DNA from: Flaccisagitta enflata
Taxonomy: Eukaryota > Chaetognatha > Sagittoidea > Aphragmophora
Length of the DNA: 64,000 nucleotides
Direction of reading: 5' to 3'
NCBI GenBank assembly: GCA_965153355.1
Contig: OZ231128.1
Location: forward strand, 48,608,001-48,672,000
Shown: positions 23,510-34,485 of the stretch, in pieces
Layout of the letters: every line of letters begins with the position of its first letter
Numbering within the stretch: the stretch's first letter is position 1
Translations under genes and position numbers: made by a program
The notes under the pieces: generated by a model
What the model was told of the DNA's origin: nothing
Databases searched by the model: none
What the model saw: only the letters and a program-made list of their open reading frames with translations

Positions 23510-23713
23510 AACAAGGCCGAATACACGGCTACCCCAGTCGCGTGCGGGTGGGCAGGGGCCATAATTGAGGTCACTCCATCATTTGGGCAGGAGCAGTGAG
23601 GCCAAAACCCGCAAAAACCCAGAAAAAGTAAAGTGTGACGGACGGACGGACGGACGGACGGACCGACGGACCGACCGACAAAGCGGGGTGAAGAGTCGCG
23701 TAGCACGCGACTA
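23510..23713 (-). mobile_element. Type A hairpin element, full-length reference copy
   Basis: Every module is present: AACAAGGCCGAATACACGG; subterminal arm AGTCGCGTGCGGGTGGG; two GGGCAGG boxes; AGAAAAAGTAAAGTGTGACGG; (GACG/GACC)n; AAAGCGGGGTGAAGAG. The hairpin GTCGCGTAGCACGCGAC ends in CTAG. At about 204 bp this is the best copy for defining the family. Confidence 0.88.
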
Positions 23714-24022
23714 GAAAAAAAAATCATAAACAGCTAAATCGCTTTAGGTTTGGTTACAGTAAACCCTAGATACACGTCCAATTCGATGTTATGTCTTCTG
23801 GTCGTGAAAGTTGATGAGCACTGTAACACTGAACAACATAGATTTGAAAGGCAAAAGTTCTTTTCGATTTTTTCCCACTACTTTCAATTCTTTTTCTAAT
23901 CCCATCATTTCAAGTATGGTGGCCTCGCGTGACCTCTCGTGAACTGACCGACCGAACGCATCGAGACCAGAGTGACCTTCCATTTGGCCCTCCGCGTGCG
24001 CGATAGGAAGGAGGGAAGCAGG

Positions 24023-24141
<119 letters not shown>

Positions 24142-24461
24142 CCAGGGTGGATATACGACAATCTCAGTCGCGTGTGTGGGCAGGAGCAGCAGTTGAGGAG
24201 GCCGATGTAGGAGTCCGTCCGTCCGTCCGTCTTTGTTTTTTTATTCTATAATTTTAAGTGTGGAAGGCCTTTAATGTGTTTTTTTTTCTTCTTTTTTTTC
24301 CGGCGCACATCATGCTATTCCCATGAACTTATGAATTTGTTACTAATACAATTCGCCTTCTCTCCGTTCAAAGATTTTTAGTCTTGTTTGAGTGGCTACA
24401 TGTTGTATGTTTTTACCTTTTTTTAGTTGCGTCAGTCGTTCAGTCCGTTTCGTTTTGTTTT

Positions 24462-25017
24462 TAGTTGCGTGCACGCGACTCTACACCTTGCCGTGTCGGT
24501 TGGTAGGTCGGTAGGTCCATCGGTTCGTCACATTCTTAAAATCACGACTTTTTTAGGTATTTTTAGGTAATTTAAGGTACTCTAGGGTATTTCAGGGTAC
24601 TTTAGGGTACTTCAGGTTACTTTAGGGTACTAAAGTTATTTAGGTACCAAAGGTACTTTAGGGTACTTTCAGATATTTTCGGGTACTTTTAGATATTTTT
24701 TTTGCGATTTTGGGTAATTTTGAGTATTTTTGAGTATTTTGGGTATTGTGTTGTATTGACATTGTAATGATATCATATCGATATCGTATTGATATTGTAT
24801 CGACATTGTATCAATACATATTGCACGGCCTTGGGGGGAGGAACTCTTTGTTTGATACATACTTCCTGACACACGCGACTGTTGCCCTCTTGGGCTTGTT
24901 TCGGCGTTAATGGGCAATTTTTGCATTCCTGCCCTGCACAAATGGTTGGTAACCCTTTTTCATCACTGTCCCTGCCAACCCGCATGCAACTTGGTTAGCC
25001 TTGTATCGGGCCTTGTT
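24462..25017 (+). mobile_element. Type A element with a GGGTACTTTA minisatellite core
   Basis: Starts TTTTTAGTTGCGTGCACGC and CTACACCTTGCCGTGTCGG and ends ACCCGCATGCAACTTGG and TCGGGCCTTGTT. The core (24550-24720) is a degenerate 10-bp repeat around GGGTACTTTA, followed by a TATCGATATTGTATTG-type repeat at 24750-24820. Confidence 0.78.
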
Positions 25018-25137
25018 TTCGTGTTTGTTCTTAATCAGAACTTTTAACACACGGAACTTTTTTTCTTATTTTTCTTTATTTTTTCTTGTCATATTTCATT
25101 TTATTTTAAGTGAAGTCGTAAAAGGAGGATTGAGAGA

Positions 25138-25247
25138 ATGGCTGAAATTGGCCCAGTTTACGAGTCACTGTTGTGGCAAAATACAGAGGAGGATACAGGA
25201 GCCAATATCTCGGAAGACAATATCGAAACCGATGCACCTGAGACCTG

Positions 25248-25250
<3 letters not shown>
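25138..25250 (+). CDS. Candidate coding exon, function unknown
   Basis: A frame opens with ATG at 25138 and encodes about 37 residues with a balanced, acidic composition (starting MAEIGPVYESLL, ending ETCR) before running into a TC microsatellite. The composition looks more like a real exon than the surrounding low-complexity frames. There is no recognised domain and no clear splice donor; the frame after the microsatellite is not convincing. This could equally be chance. Confidence 0.2.

Positions 25251-25305
<55 letters not shown>
25251..25305. repeat. (TC)n microsatellite
   Basis: Pure TC, about 54 bp. Confidence 0.96.
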
Positions 25306-25308
<3 letters not shown>

Positions 25309-25309
25309 T

Positions 25310-25925
25310 TTGTTTTTTGCCTGATTTGTGCTCACATGGCTACCGGTTTTTGTCTGGTGCATGCAACTCTAGTGCCACGTGTTGCTAGCATTTCGGTTAT
25401 GGGCCTTTGCAACTATCCGTGGGATTATCTTGACAAGCAATATTTGGTACAAGCATGCTTCTGCAAAATTGTTCAGAATTCCAAACAACTAAGCATAAAC
25501 GCGCTTCACCAGAGTGCGTGTCAAGGAACTCGTTAAAATTATTCTTAAATTTGGAAACTGATTATATTTCTATTTTATAGGGTTATCATGTGCGGCATAC
25601 AAGGACAGAGAGTCATCAGAATTTTCTATGTACAACCATACGTACATTTTATTCATTGTTCATTATTCATTATTTCATTTTTCTCAATGACATATGGTTC
25701 GTCAATGTACATCGATAATTCTGGTGACTATGTCATTTTATGATGCAAATGAGTTCCCTTCAAATGACTCAATCAATCTTCAATTATGCTTTCTCTTTAA
25801 ATTAATTATGCCTTGTATTGAAGCTGCCTTTTTGCCATTATATAAATAACTTCAGTACAAAGATGCCTTACCTTTCTATGCCTCAAAGGCGGGCATGCCT
25901 TAATGGCGGGTGTGCTTTAGCGACG
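25310..25925. other. No gene recognised
   Basis: A possible continuation of the frame from 25138 to 25536 shows no domain. The rest is AT-rich. Confidence 0.45.
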
Positions 25926-25927
25926 CT

Positions 25928-26513
25928 CCACTGTATCTGTGATACACGACTACCAAAGTCGCATGTGGGTGGGCAGGGGCAGTGATAGAAAGCCTAACTC
26001 AAGCATTTGGGCAGGAGCAGTAATGCAAAATACCATCTTGGAAAAAACAAAAGTCCCATCTGATAGAGAGAGCAAGTAGATTTCATATTCAATTGATTAA
26101 TAATTAATTTTGCAAGTTCATTTATTAGTATGACCTTTTAAAAGTTAAACTGTTTGCACCTGTAAGGGTGTGCTTTGGCAAAGAGTATTAAAGCATTTTT
26201 GAGTAATCTTTCTCCTAACTCTTTTTGCCATTTTTTACCCTTTTTTCTTGGAACCAATGTTTTTACTCTTTTTGATGTAAAATCAAAATGAATATAGCTA
26301 CAAGTCCCTGCTGGGGGGCACTAGATATCCCTGTTCAATAGCTCTGCACAGCGTCATTTGATAGATCTGATCAATAACTGCAAAATAGTCACCAATTTTT
26401 ATATCTAATCATGCATTTAAAAGTCAGATTGAAATCGCCGAAAAAAAGCCAATGGCGACCGACGGACCATCAGACATAGCGGTTTGTCGAGTCGCGTGTG
26501 CTCGTCTAAAAAG
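25928..26513 (-). mobile_element. Probable type A element split by about 380 bp
   Basis: The left half (GATACACGACTACCAAAGTC, GGGTGGGCAGGGGCAGTG, GGGCAGGAGCAGTAATGC) is at 25940-26030. The right half (GCCGAAAAAAAGCC, GACCGACGG, GTCGCGTGTGCTCGTCTAAAAA) is at 26436-26513. The material between is unrelated to the type A core. Confidence 0.5.
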
Positions 26514-26651
26514 TTTGGAGGTTTTAGATCTTAAAGAACTTAGCGTTAATACCACATCACTGTCTTTTGGCTGATACCAAGAGCATCATCGTTTTGCAGT
26601 GAGTTCTTGAAAACAATTTCTTTTTTTTATGAATAGATTTCTTTGAAATGA

Positions 26652-27260
26652 AACAAGGCCGGATACACGGCTACCCTAGTCGCGTGCGGATGGGCAGGAG
26701 CAGTGCTGGAGAAGGTCACTAGGGCATCCGGGCAGGAGCCGTATGCTCAAAAAGCTAAAAAACGCCGAAAAAGTAATAGTCACAAAATCGTTAGATGGTC
26801 AGCGGTACCCGAGCCCTGCCTAAGTAGTTTTGGCATGAAGTTCAAGGGGAAGCAGGGGGGGGGGGTTCAAGGGGTCGATGACCTATGCTTTCACACATAT
26901 GGGGAATTTTTTCCTCCCTCTCCTTCTTCTTCTCCACCTCTGTCCCCCCTCCCCCTCAAATCCCAGTCTCCAGGATTTGGGCCTCCAGACTGGGATGTGG
27001 GTCTCAAGACTGGAATTTGGGCCTCAAGACTGGGATTTGAGGGGGGAAGGGGTACAAAGAAGGAGAAGAGGAAGAAAAAGAAGGAGGAGAAAATTCCCCA
27101 TATGTGTGAAGGTATAGGTCATCAACCCCCTTGGAGCCGCTGCCCCAAAAAGGGGACAGACCAACTGACCGACCAACTGACCGACCGACCAACCAACAGA
27201 CCGACCGACCAACCGACCAAACCGACATAGCGGGGTGTATATTTGCATAGCGCGCCACTA
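26652..27260 (-). mobile_element. Type A element with a nested type D foldback
   Basis: Starts AACAAGGCCGGATACACGG and runs to CGCCGAAAAAGT. It resumes at AAAAAGGGGACAGACC with (GACC)n and ends TAGCGGGGTGTATATTTGC and CTAAAAA. The insert at about 26777-27150 starts with AATAGTCACAAAATCG and GGTCAGCGGTACCC, the type D terminus, and contains inverted arms CGATGACCTATGCTTTCAC / GTGAAGGTATAGGTCATC. Confidence 0.72.
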
Positions 27261-27837
27261 AAAATCTGGGGCAGCCTTTGTTAGCTACGAATAAACACTA
27301 TATTGTAGTAAATAACTTGTCCTGTAGTCACGATCAGGAATTGTCATTTTATGTCATGAATATTATCAAAATATCTTTCGAATCTTTGTCATTAACAGGC
27401 TTATAGCTTATTATTTCAAATAAAGTTCTATGTCTGGTCGTCAAGCAAACGAAAATGGTAGTAACAGTTCTGATCAAATACTGAAAGTAAGTCTAAGATG
27501 AATATAGTTACAAGTGGAAGACAAAGAACTGTTGTTGAATCATGGTTATAATTTTGTATCTACAGACGTAGGGTAGCAAATAGCTAAGGAAGTCCACCCA
27601 CAATTTTTATACCAAGAAACAACTGGCAAGGAATTTGTTACTTTGTTAGACGTACATGCTGATACTAAATTAAAAATCAGTCTAGACGCAAGTCATTATG
27701 TAAGAGCTTCACTGAATTTTATGTAGTGGACATTGATTCATAGACTGCCACCAATCAGAGACCAAAATTTTTAACAATCCAATGACGTTTCAAATATCCC
27801 ATCTTGTACGTCTATGTCTTTTTTTTTATATTTTTTC

Positions 27838-27966
27838 TTATGCGGGATTGACGCATTTCCTGATTCCCATAGTATCGGTTCCACAGCATTTGTGCACAGG
27901 ATTCAAGCAGTTGTCATCCGTGTCACATTGATTGATCGGCACATCGGGATACTTCTCCACCGACAC
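27838..27966 (-). CDS. WAP-domain protein, exon 3 (C-terminal)
   Basis: Encodes residues 101-142 of the predicted protein, beginning VSVEKYPDV and ending KCVNPA before TAA at 27840-27838. The acceptor is ATTACCAG directly before GTG at 27966, in phase 0 with exon 2. It carries the C3 to C6 and C8 cysteines of the second WAP domain (Cys114, Cys120, Cys127, Cys128, Cys138). The segment after the CC pair (GTDTMG) has no cysteine where C7 should be, and the linker from Cys95 to Cys114 has no C2. No AATAAA was seen close downstream on this strand; an AATATA lies about ten bases after the stop. Confidence 0.85.
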   Translation of the reverse strand: MSVEKYPDVPINQCDTDDNCLNPVHKCCGTDTMGIRKCVNPA

Positions 27967-28189
27967 CTGGTAATCGAGATAAGTCACAGTGCAAACGAAT
28001 ACAAAATTTGACAAGTCAAAACGATTTATACGATATTTTTTATTTTATACATTCAAAGATTTTTTATTGAGATAAAGGATTTGTGGTTGGTAATCATCAA
28101 TTTTTTGCATGGGAAAACGTTTTTCTGTACCATATGCTTAGGAAATGTGAGAAAAAAGGATGTGAAATTGATGGACTTTTAATAAAAAT

Positions 28190-28376
28190 TGATTCTTGTG
28201 CATTGACATGTCTCGCGTGAAAAACCGAATCTGTCTCTGAATTCAAAATTTTGCATTTTGAAAAACATGGCATCAGTCTAAACACTTTTAAGAAACAGGC
28301 CATGTGTTTAGAAATGCAAAATTATGCATTCAGAGACAGATTCGGTTTTTCACGTGGCAACATCTCATGTTTTCCG
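28190..28376. mobile_element. Foldback MITE in intron 2 of the WAP gene
   Basis: GCGTGAAAAACCGAATCTGT and CTCTGAATTC at the left pair with GAATGCATAATTTTGC-side sequence and ACAGATTCGGTTTTTCACG at the right, arms of about 50-60 bp with a loop of about 60 bp. Confidence 0.7.
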
Positions 28377-29115
28377 TGCAATTATTTTTAAAGAATTCTA
28401 TTGTTTCACTAAGTATGCTGCGACTTTACCGATGCGAGATCAATACCATTGGTCAGTTAACCGGTTTTTAAGTAATTTAGGGAGTATTAAGCATGCATGA
28501 GACTTTAGTTTTTGTTATATTTCCGCTGCATAGCAGCGTATTCCATCACAGAACAGAACGATTTGTCAAATTTGACGCTGTTCTGCACCACGACATAAAC
28601 ATGAAACCAGACATACAGATTGTGGAAAAGCTAAAAGTAGAGTGACCGCATCCACAATAATTAGCGATTCCACACCAGCCAGAACCATACTAGCCTGATC
28701 ATACCAGCCAGATCCATACTGAGCAAACCCCAACACTAGCCATGGCTATTATTAGCGAGCATAATCATCTACCTTTTAAGAGTGACAGTGAGGAGTAAGT
28801 AGTCCTTATCTGTTCATTATTTCTGATTGACTAGAACTAGAACCCAAGGAATGGTCTTCAATTATGGCTTTTTAACATTTATTCAAAGATGTGGATCATG
28901 GAAAGTTAATGGTAAAGCAAAACATCCAAGACTCAAATTTTTGAAACCATAACTCCATAAGCTATTAGATACGGCGATAGCAACAAGCATAGATCATGGG
29001 ATTTACCGCGATCCACAAAAGAGCATATTCAATCATCACCTAATTTTGCTTCTTTCAACGTTTCACAGACACCCCCCCCCACATAGCAGGTTTTGCATGA
29101 TAATACGTAGTTATA

Positions 29116-29676
29116 CAGTATGTTTCAACTCGTTTGTAACATTATACAATGGCATAACTCTAAAAGTAATAGAGATAATTCAATTTTGAAAAAAACCTCT
29201 TATAGATAATAGTTTAGCATTTTATAATGATTGGTTTTGGTGATTTTTTTGAAAAATCTAAACCCCTTAACTTATCATAAACAAAAAATAATGCTTTGCA
29301 AAGTAAATCATTATATCCTTTAGTGAAAAAAATTGTTTTCTTATGTTGCTCTTTTTTTTTACAGAATTTCATGATTTTCATACCAGATAGGTTTCAAATC
29401 AAAGATATCCTATTGTAGTTTATGAAAATACAGATAAAATTGTCTATGGACGTAATTTGTTGAAAAAAAGAGAGAAAAATAGCCTTTTTTGCATAATTTG
29501 ACCCAAAGCTCCTCAGGGTGTGAAAAGTATCAAACTTCTATAGAAAATCCTTGAGAATTATTTAGTATTAAATGCTAAACTATTATCTATAATCAGCTTT
29601 TTTCAGAATTGAATTATCTTGATTACTTCAAGAGTTATGCCGTCGTATAATGTTACAAACGAGTTGAAACATACTG
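29116..29676. mobile_element. Tc1/mariner-like MITE in intron 2, same family as 579-3906
   Basis: Bordered by TA (29114-29115, 29677-29678). The ends CAGTATGTTTCAACTCG and CGAGTTGAAACATACTG are perfect inverses, and the arms match for more than 100 bp including AAGTAATAGAGATAATTC. The same arm sequence occurs in the 579-3906 element, but here there is no satellite. Confidence 0.8.
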
Positions 29677-29997
29677 TATATTATCAACAATTTTTTTAAC
29701 AAGCGCCTGAAGACATTTTGGCCAGTGGTAACCGAGCAAGTAGGGTTAACCATTTGTCATTTCGATTAGAATATGACGCACTGAAAATTACCATAGAATT
29801 TGCTACCCAAGCTAGATAAGTCATGAAATTTATAAAATGAAATTTATTGAAAATTTTTGTTTTAATATTTTCAATAAAACTACCAACAACCATATTTTGC
29901 ATGAATGGACTTGCAAATGCCAGTTTTAGATTTCAATCCTTTATTTCAAAGCTGAAAAAATAGGCCAAATTCAACAAAAAACTCATTTTGTCAAGAG

Positions 29998-30158
29998 ACC
30001 ATGGCTCATTGAAAATTCTAAATTTGCATAGAAAATCAAAATATCAAGAAAACAAAAACATAGGGCGATTCCTAAAAGATCAACTGAGGGCGCTATGTTC
30101 TTATCTTAATGATATTTTGATCTTTTATGCAAATTTAAAATTTTCAGTGAGCAGTTAC
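29998..30158. mobile_element. Foldback MITE in intron 2 of the WAP gene
   Basis: The left arm with CTCATTGAAAATTCTAAATT and TTTGCATAGAAAATCAAAAT mirrors the right arm with ATTTTGATCTTTTATGC and AAATTTTCAGTGAGC. The centre lies near 30078. Confidence 0.68.
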
Positions 30159-30495
30159 TGAAATGATTGTCACTATTTTATTCACTTTTTAGTCTCATCA
30201 GAATTGAATATTTTTCAATCTTTTTGCATTTTTGTCCTTTGCCGATGACAGATGAGTTTCCTCATGTAAGTTTACAATTTAGAGTACAAAGAAATAAACA
30301 CAAGCATTGACCTAAGCAAAAATAGTAACATGAATGGTAACTTAGTTCTCTGGGTAAATTCGTCTTACTTAAATTTCAGTGCGTCATATGGTGTTTACTA
30401 GAATATGGTATTTACTAAGGCAATCGACGCTGCGTCTACGGACAAATGAAATGATCTAGGTTGATTCGATTATACTTTAATAACTTTGATCTTAC

Positions 30496-30612
30496 CTTCC
30501 AGAAATCGGGGCAGTTTCCTGCTCTCCTGATTCCGGGGATAGGGTCGACGCACATGAGGCCACCGCAACCAACAGGACAGCATTTCTTTTTGGCTTCTTC
30601 ACAGTGGTTGTC
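30496..30612 (-). CDS. WAP-domain protein, exon 2
   Basis: Encodes residues 62-100 (DNHCEEAKKKCC to GNCPDFWK). The acceptor is TTTTCAG before GAC at 30612; the donor is AAG followed by GTAAGA at 30495. Both junctions are phase 0. It supplies C4 to C8 of the first WAP domain, including the adjacent pair Cys72-Cys73, and the first cysteine of the second domain (Cys95, in a GNCP motif typical of a WAP start). Confidence 0.92.
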
Positions 30613-30654
30613 CTGAAAACAAGCAAAATGATGTATTAAAGTGATGATTGTACC

Positions 30655-30811
30655 CAATTCGCCTGAGGGTGGCCATGGGCAGGCCAATCAAACATTTGGC
30701 ATGGATCATGATGCAAAAAAAAAAAAAAAACGCGCAAAAAGCTGACACACCAAGTGAAACACCAACCGATCAACAGTCAAAGCGGGTTTTAAAGTAACGT
30801 GCACGCGACTG
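30655..30811 (-). mobile_element. Decayed type A element in intron 1 of the WAP gene
   Basis: GGTGGCCATGGGCAGG near the left, GACACACCAAGTG, an AAAGCGGGTTTTAAAG box, and the hairpin GTAACGTGCACGCGAC at 30796-30810. The AACAAGGCC end is not recognisable. Confidence 0.6.
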
Positions 30812-30854
30812 ACATTTTAGGAACAAGTCGGCGAACTGTACAATTATGACGTAC

Positions 30855-31037
30855 CTGGATACAAAAGTTGGTGTCGCAGAGGCTTTCTCTGGGAGTTCTA
30901 GGGCAAAATCCTTCTTTCTCCACATTTGGTCCGTATTCAGTGTAAGTCCGTTCTGGAAGTCCAGGAATCCAATCGGGCCGAGCCGAGGCCAACGCCCAGA
31001 CGGAGCAAAGCCCCAACGCCAAAATCAAATACTTCAT
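30855..31037 (-). CDS. WAP-domain protein, exon 1 (signal peptide and start of first WAP)
   Basis: Encodes residues 1-61. The start ATG at 31037-31035 is the first in frame and opens a textbook signal peptide (MKYLILALGLCSVWALASA, likely cleaved before RPDW). Residues 41-61 begin the first WAP domain with the KEGFCP motif (Cys45), Cys54 and Cys59. The exon ends CAG with donor GTACGT, exactly on a codon boundary. The 5' untranslated region and promoter were not resolved; a long T tract lies just upstream on the plus strand. Confidence 0.9.
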
Positions 31038-31044
31038 CTCTCTC

Positions 31045-31632
31045 TTCCTACTTGTTTTTTTTTTTTTTTTAATTCTCTTTATTTCTCGAAGACGGTGAAA
31101 ACTTTAAAAGGGATGACCGAAGATCGAACGAGGAGCAGTTTTTAAGCAGATTCGTAACTCGATTGAAATGAACTGAAATTGAAAAAAAAAAGGTCCATGA
31201 GGAAAATGGTCGCGATCAGTGGCAGCGGTGCTGTGATCGATGGAAAAACTATCTATCCTAATATGACAGATTTTGGATGACGTTTTTCTGCATGGACAGA
31301 GGGTTGAACGGACTAAGTGTCCTATTGTGTCGGGTCTCTTATACATAAAAGGCAAGGTATCTTACCAAACGAGACTGACTGACAGACTGGTCAACCTTTG
31401 TAGAGTGTTAAGTCGCGAACGAGTGATAAAAGGATGAAAACAACTTAAGTTCAGTCTCTGAGATTCGGTATGACTTTATACGAGTTGAAGTAAAACACAC
31501 GTCATCAAGGTTCAGCGGGTCAATAGATCGACACGGTCCGTGAGTTGTTTTTGTTTTTGTTTTTCTTTGTCCTTTGATTCGTTGGTCCTTTGGTAAGCTT
31601 TGTTGACTTCTGTTCTAAGTAGCGAAGAGCGT

Positions 31633-31635
<3 letters not shown>
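31045..31635. other. Upstream flank of the WAP gene; nothing recognised
   Basis: Presumed to contain the 5' untranslated region and promoter of the minus-strand WAP gene. No unambiguous TATA box or initiator could be assigned by eye. Confidence 0.4.
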
Positions 31636-31637
<2 letters not shown>

Positions 31638-31724
<87 letters not shown>

Positions 31725-31731
31725 TTCTCTC
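31638..31731. repeat. (TC)n microsatellite
   Basis: Pure TC of about 84 bp with a CACTTTCTC tail. Confidence 0.96.
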
Positions 31732-31901
31732 ACTTTCTTTTTTTCCCTCTCAGTGATTCTCATTGAAACAGCAAAAAGAACATGTCGGTCGATTTCAACG
31801 CGTGGTTCCCATACAGATACTTTGGGTCGGTTTCTGACTGTCAGTAGCAGACTGCTTCCAATGCCAACTCAATGCCATTTTGTCTTTTGTTTTTTTTTTT
31901 T

Positions 31902-32768
31902 GTCCGCGACGGAATATCATTCCGACGCGGACTATTATTCAAGGCGGGTGGGTGTCGTCATTGTCGTTGTTGTCGTCGTTGTCGTTGTTACGGATTTTAA
32001 AAAAAGGATAACTTTTTTATGCTTTGACCGATTTGGTTCATATTTGGTGGGAAGTTGTACTAGGGTAAGGCGCTTTACATCCTATCCAATTTTTGTGATC
32101 CGACCAACCCAACCGGCCCAACCAGCCTACCGGCCTAAAAGTGAAAAACATGCACAACTGAGGCATTTTTCAACTGATTTGGTTGAAATTTGGTATGGAG
32201 TCTCTAAATGGAAGGACTCAACATATGTATGTGATTTATATGCATTTGAGCATGCTAACCGGCCAAACCGCCCTACCACCCAACCGACCAAAGAGTGAAA
32301 AACTTGCATAACTTTGTCATTTTTCAACTAATTTGGTTGAAGCTTGGTATGGAGTCTCTAAATGGAAGAAATCAACATATGCACACTATCTATCCTGTCA
32401 AACCAGCCTACCACCCAACCAGCCTACCAGCCTAAAAGTGAAAGATGTGCACATCTTTGGCGTTTTTCAACCAATTTGGTTGACATTTGGTATGGAATGT
32501 CTAAATGGAAGAACTCAAGATATGCACACTAGTTATCCAAACCAGCCTACCACCCAACCACCCTACTAGCCTAAAGGTGAAAAACGTGCAAAACTTTGCC
32601 ATTTTTCAACGGATTTGCATGAAACTTTGTATGGAGGCTCTAAATGTAAAGACTCAAGTTTTAGCGAACGTACAGGGTTAGCGATCTTTTGGTCAAAGCG
32701 ATCTTATAGAATTGGAGATCTTTAACCCCCCCTCTGTCACGGACCCAGATACTGTTTAGATTTTTTGT
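31902..32768 (+). mobile_element. Type E (pearl-like) element, copy 2
   Basis: Hairpin GTCCGCGACGG...CGACGCGGAC, GGGTGGGTGTCGTC and a (GTC/GTT)n block. Core repeats of about 141-156 bp are marked by (A)AAGTGAAAAAC near 32138, 32294, 32435 and 32576. It ends GTCACGGACCCAGATACTG, matching the end of copy 1 (GTCGCGGACCCATACT). It lacks the 13-bp minisatellite. Confidence 0.78.
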
Positions 32769-32814
32769 AACCGTTCTCCATCGTTTCTTGAAGTTTAGAC
32801 GGTATTGCTGTTTT

Positions 32815-33323
32815 GGGCAGCGGCACCGAAGGGGATGAAACACAGGGGAACTTTTGTTTGTCTGTTTGTTTGTCCATCCGTTCGTCCCCCCAAGGCCCTC
32901 TCAGGCTTGAATTCTGCCTGCTTAGGCCTGAAATATGCCCTCTCAGACCTGAAATCTGACCACTCAGGCCTTGAATCTGCTCTCTCAGGCTTGAAATATT
33001 CTCTCTCAGGCCTTGAATCTGCCCTCTCCGGCGTTTAATCCGCCCACTCAGATTCAAGGCCTGAGAGGGCAGATTTCAGGCCTGAGAGGGTATATTTCAG
33101 GCTTGAGAGGGCAGATTCTAGGCCTGAGAGGACCTGGGGGGTGGACGGACAGATGGACGGACAGACGAATGAACAGACAAATGAAAGACCCCCTGTGTTC
33201 TACACGACTTTGTCCCCTTCAGGACCACTGCCCTGCTTCCTCTCACAAGTCACTCCAATTCACAATCATGCAAAGCAGGGCATCGGGTATCGCGGACCAC
33301 ATATTGCCCTTGGGCGACCTGTT
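32815..33323 (+). mobile_element. Type D foldback element
   Basis: GGGCAGCGGCACCGAAGGGG at the left pairs with CCCCTTCAGGACCACTGCCC at 33214-33233. The interior is a symmetrical array of GGCCTGAGAGGGCAGATTT-type units (about 25-30 bp) that invert near 33045. It ends GGGTATCGCGGACCACATA. Confidence 0.8.
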
Positions 33324-33431
33324 TCTTTTTTTTTACACTTACTAAACTTTCTAAGTCAATTGCGATGAGGTTTGTTTCTGTATTTCGTTTGTGTCATCGT
33401 TCTCATTTTTTGCTCATAATTTGTATCAATC

Positions 33432-33497
33432 ACCATGTCTGTCAGTCGGACTGACTGACACAGCGGATAATGAATAGAATCGCGTGCACGCGTTTGT
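33432..33497 (-). mobile_element. Type A element, hairpin end only
   Basis: GACTGACACAGCGGATAATG and ATCGCGTGCACGCG directly before the next element. Confidence 0.5.
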
Positions 33498-33499
33498 AA

Positions 33500-34044
33500 A
33501 ACAAGGCCAACACCTATAAATCGCGTGCCAGACTTTGATACTCGTGACACAATCTTTGGACACAATGTTGGGACAAAATGTCAGGAGACAACGTCGGGAA
33601 ACAATGTCGGGAAACAACGTTGGGAAACAATATCGGGAAACAACACTGAGACTCACTGTCGGGACACAATGTAGGGATACAATGTCGGGACACACTGTCG
33701 GGACACAATGTAGGGACACAATGTCGGGACACACTTTCAGGACACACTTTTGGGACACAATGTTGGGACACAATGTTGGGACACAATATCAGAACACAAT
33801 GTCGGGACACAATGTTGGGACACAACGTCGGGAAACAACGTCGGGAAACAATGTCGGGAAACAATGTTGGGAAACAATGTTGGGAAACAGTGTCGGGACA
33901 CACTGTCGGGACACAATGTCGGAACACAATGTCAAAAAACGCCCGTAAAGGCTGAAAAAGCAAAGTGTTACTGACAGACCGACGGACCGACGGACCGACA
34001 GACCAACCGACGGAGCGGGTTGCAGAGTCGCGTGCACGCGATTA
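33500..34044 (-). mobile_element. Type A element with a 13-bp minisatellite core
   Basis: Starts AACAAGGCCAACACC and AATCGCGTGCCAGACTTTG and ends GACCGACGGAGCGGGTTGC and GTCGCGTGCACGCGATTA. The core (33545-33940) is about 30 copies of GGGACACAATGTC/T and GGGAAACAATGTC/T, which yields repeat frames on both strands. Confidence 0.82.
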
Positions 34045-34310
34045 AAAAAGCAGGCTGATCTGTTGGATTTATCTCAGGATGAACGCAGGCGTCAATTCAG
34101 TTGGCATTTTTCTGTTGTGGACTCGAGAAAGATTCTCATTGAAATTCTGTGAGGAATTTCTTTTTTTTTTGTGGCGAGACGAACGATAAAAGGAAAACCA
34201 GCAAATTTTAAAATGTTTATATTTTTTATGCATGAAGTGGAAGAGACACGTGGAGGAAGGCAAGTTGTAAAAAAGTTTGGTAACTATTTGTGTCTGAATT
34301 TCTATATTGA

Positions 34311-34418
34311 GATGCATCTCGCCTCTTTATAAGAGGCTCTGATCGTCCATTGGCCTGTCTGTCGGTCTGTTGGTTGGTCCACCTGTCTGTGACTTTTTGT
34401 GTGTGTAAAATCAAGCGG

Positions 34419-34485
<67 letters not shown>

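Larger units (their letters stand above)
27838..31037 (-). other. Gene span: small secreted two-WAP-domain protein, 3 exons
   Basis: The joined exons (183, 117 and 129 bp) give a 142-residue protein. It has a signal peptide (residues 1-19, hydrophobic core LILALGLCSVWALASA), a complete first WAP domain (Cys45, 54, 59, 65, 72, 73, 77, 82) and a second WAP domain with only six cysteines (Cys95, 114, 120, 127, 128, 138). WAP domains are secreted disulfide-rich modules seen in protease inhibitors, antimicrobial proteins and molluscan shell proteins such as perlwapin. Which role applies here cannot be told from sequence. Intron 1 (30613-30854) holds a decayed type A element. Intron 2 (27967-30495) holds at least two MITE-like foldbacks and one TA-flanked MITE. 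Extra exons within intron 2 cannot be excluded, but all visible phases join without one. Confidence 0.85.

Noticed and set aside
32127-32327. Frames within the type E core repeats, also at 18431-18891
   Set aside because: They follow the ~158-bp core monomer and end at different points in each copy; no conserved protein is maintained.
33540-33945. Possible CRISPR array because of short regular repeats
   Set aside because: Repeats are contiguous 13-bp units without unique spacers, and the genome is clearly eukaryotic. The same applies to 19440-19890 and 55270-55592.
33426-33974. Repeat proteins rich in Cys-Pro-Asp-Ile-Val-Ser on the minus strand and Gly-His-Asn-Val on the plus strand
   Set aside because: Same cause: a 13-bp minisatellite open on both strands inside a type A element.
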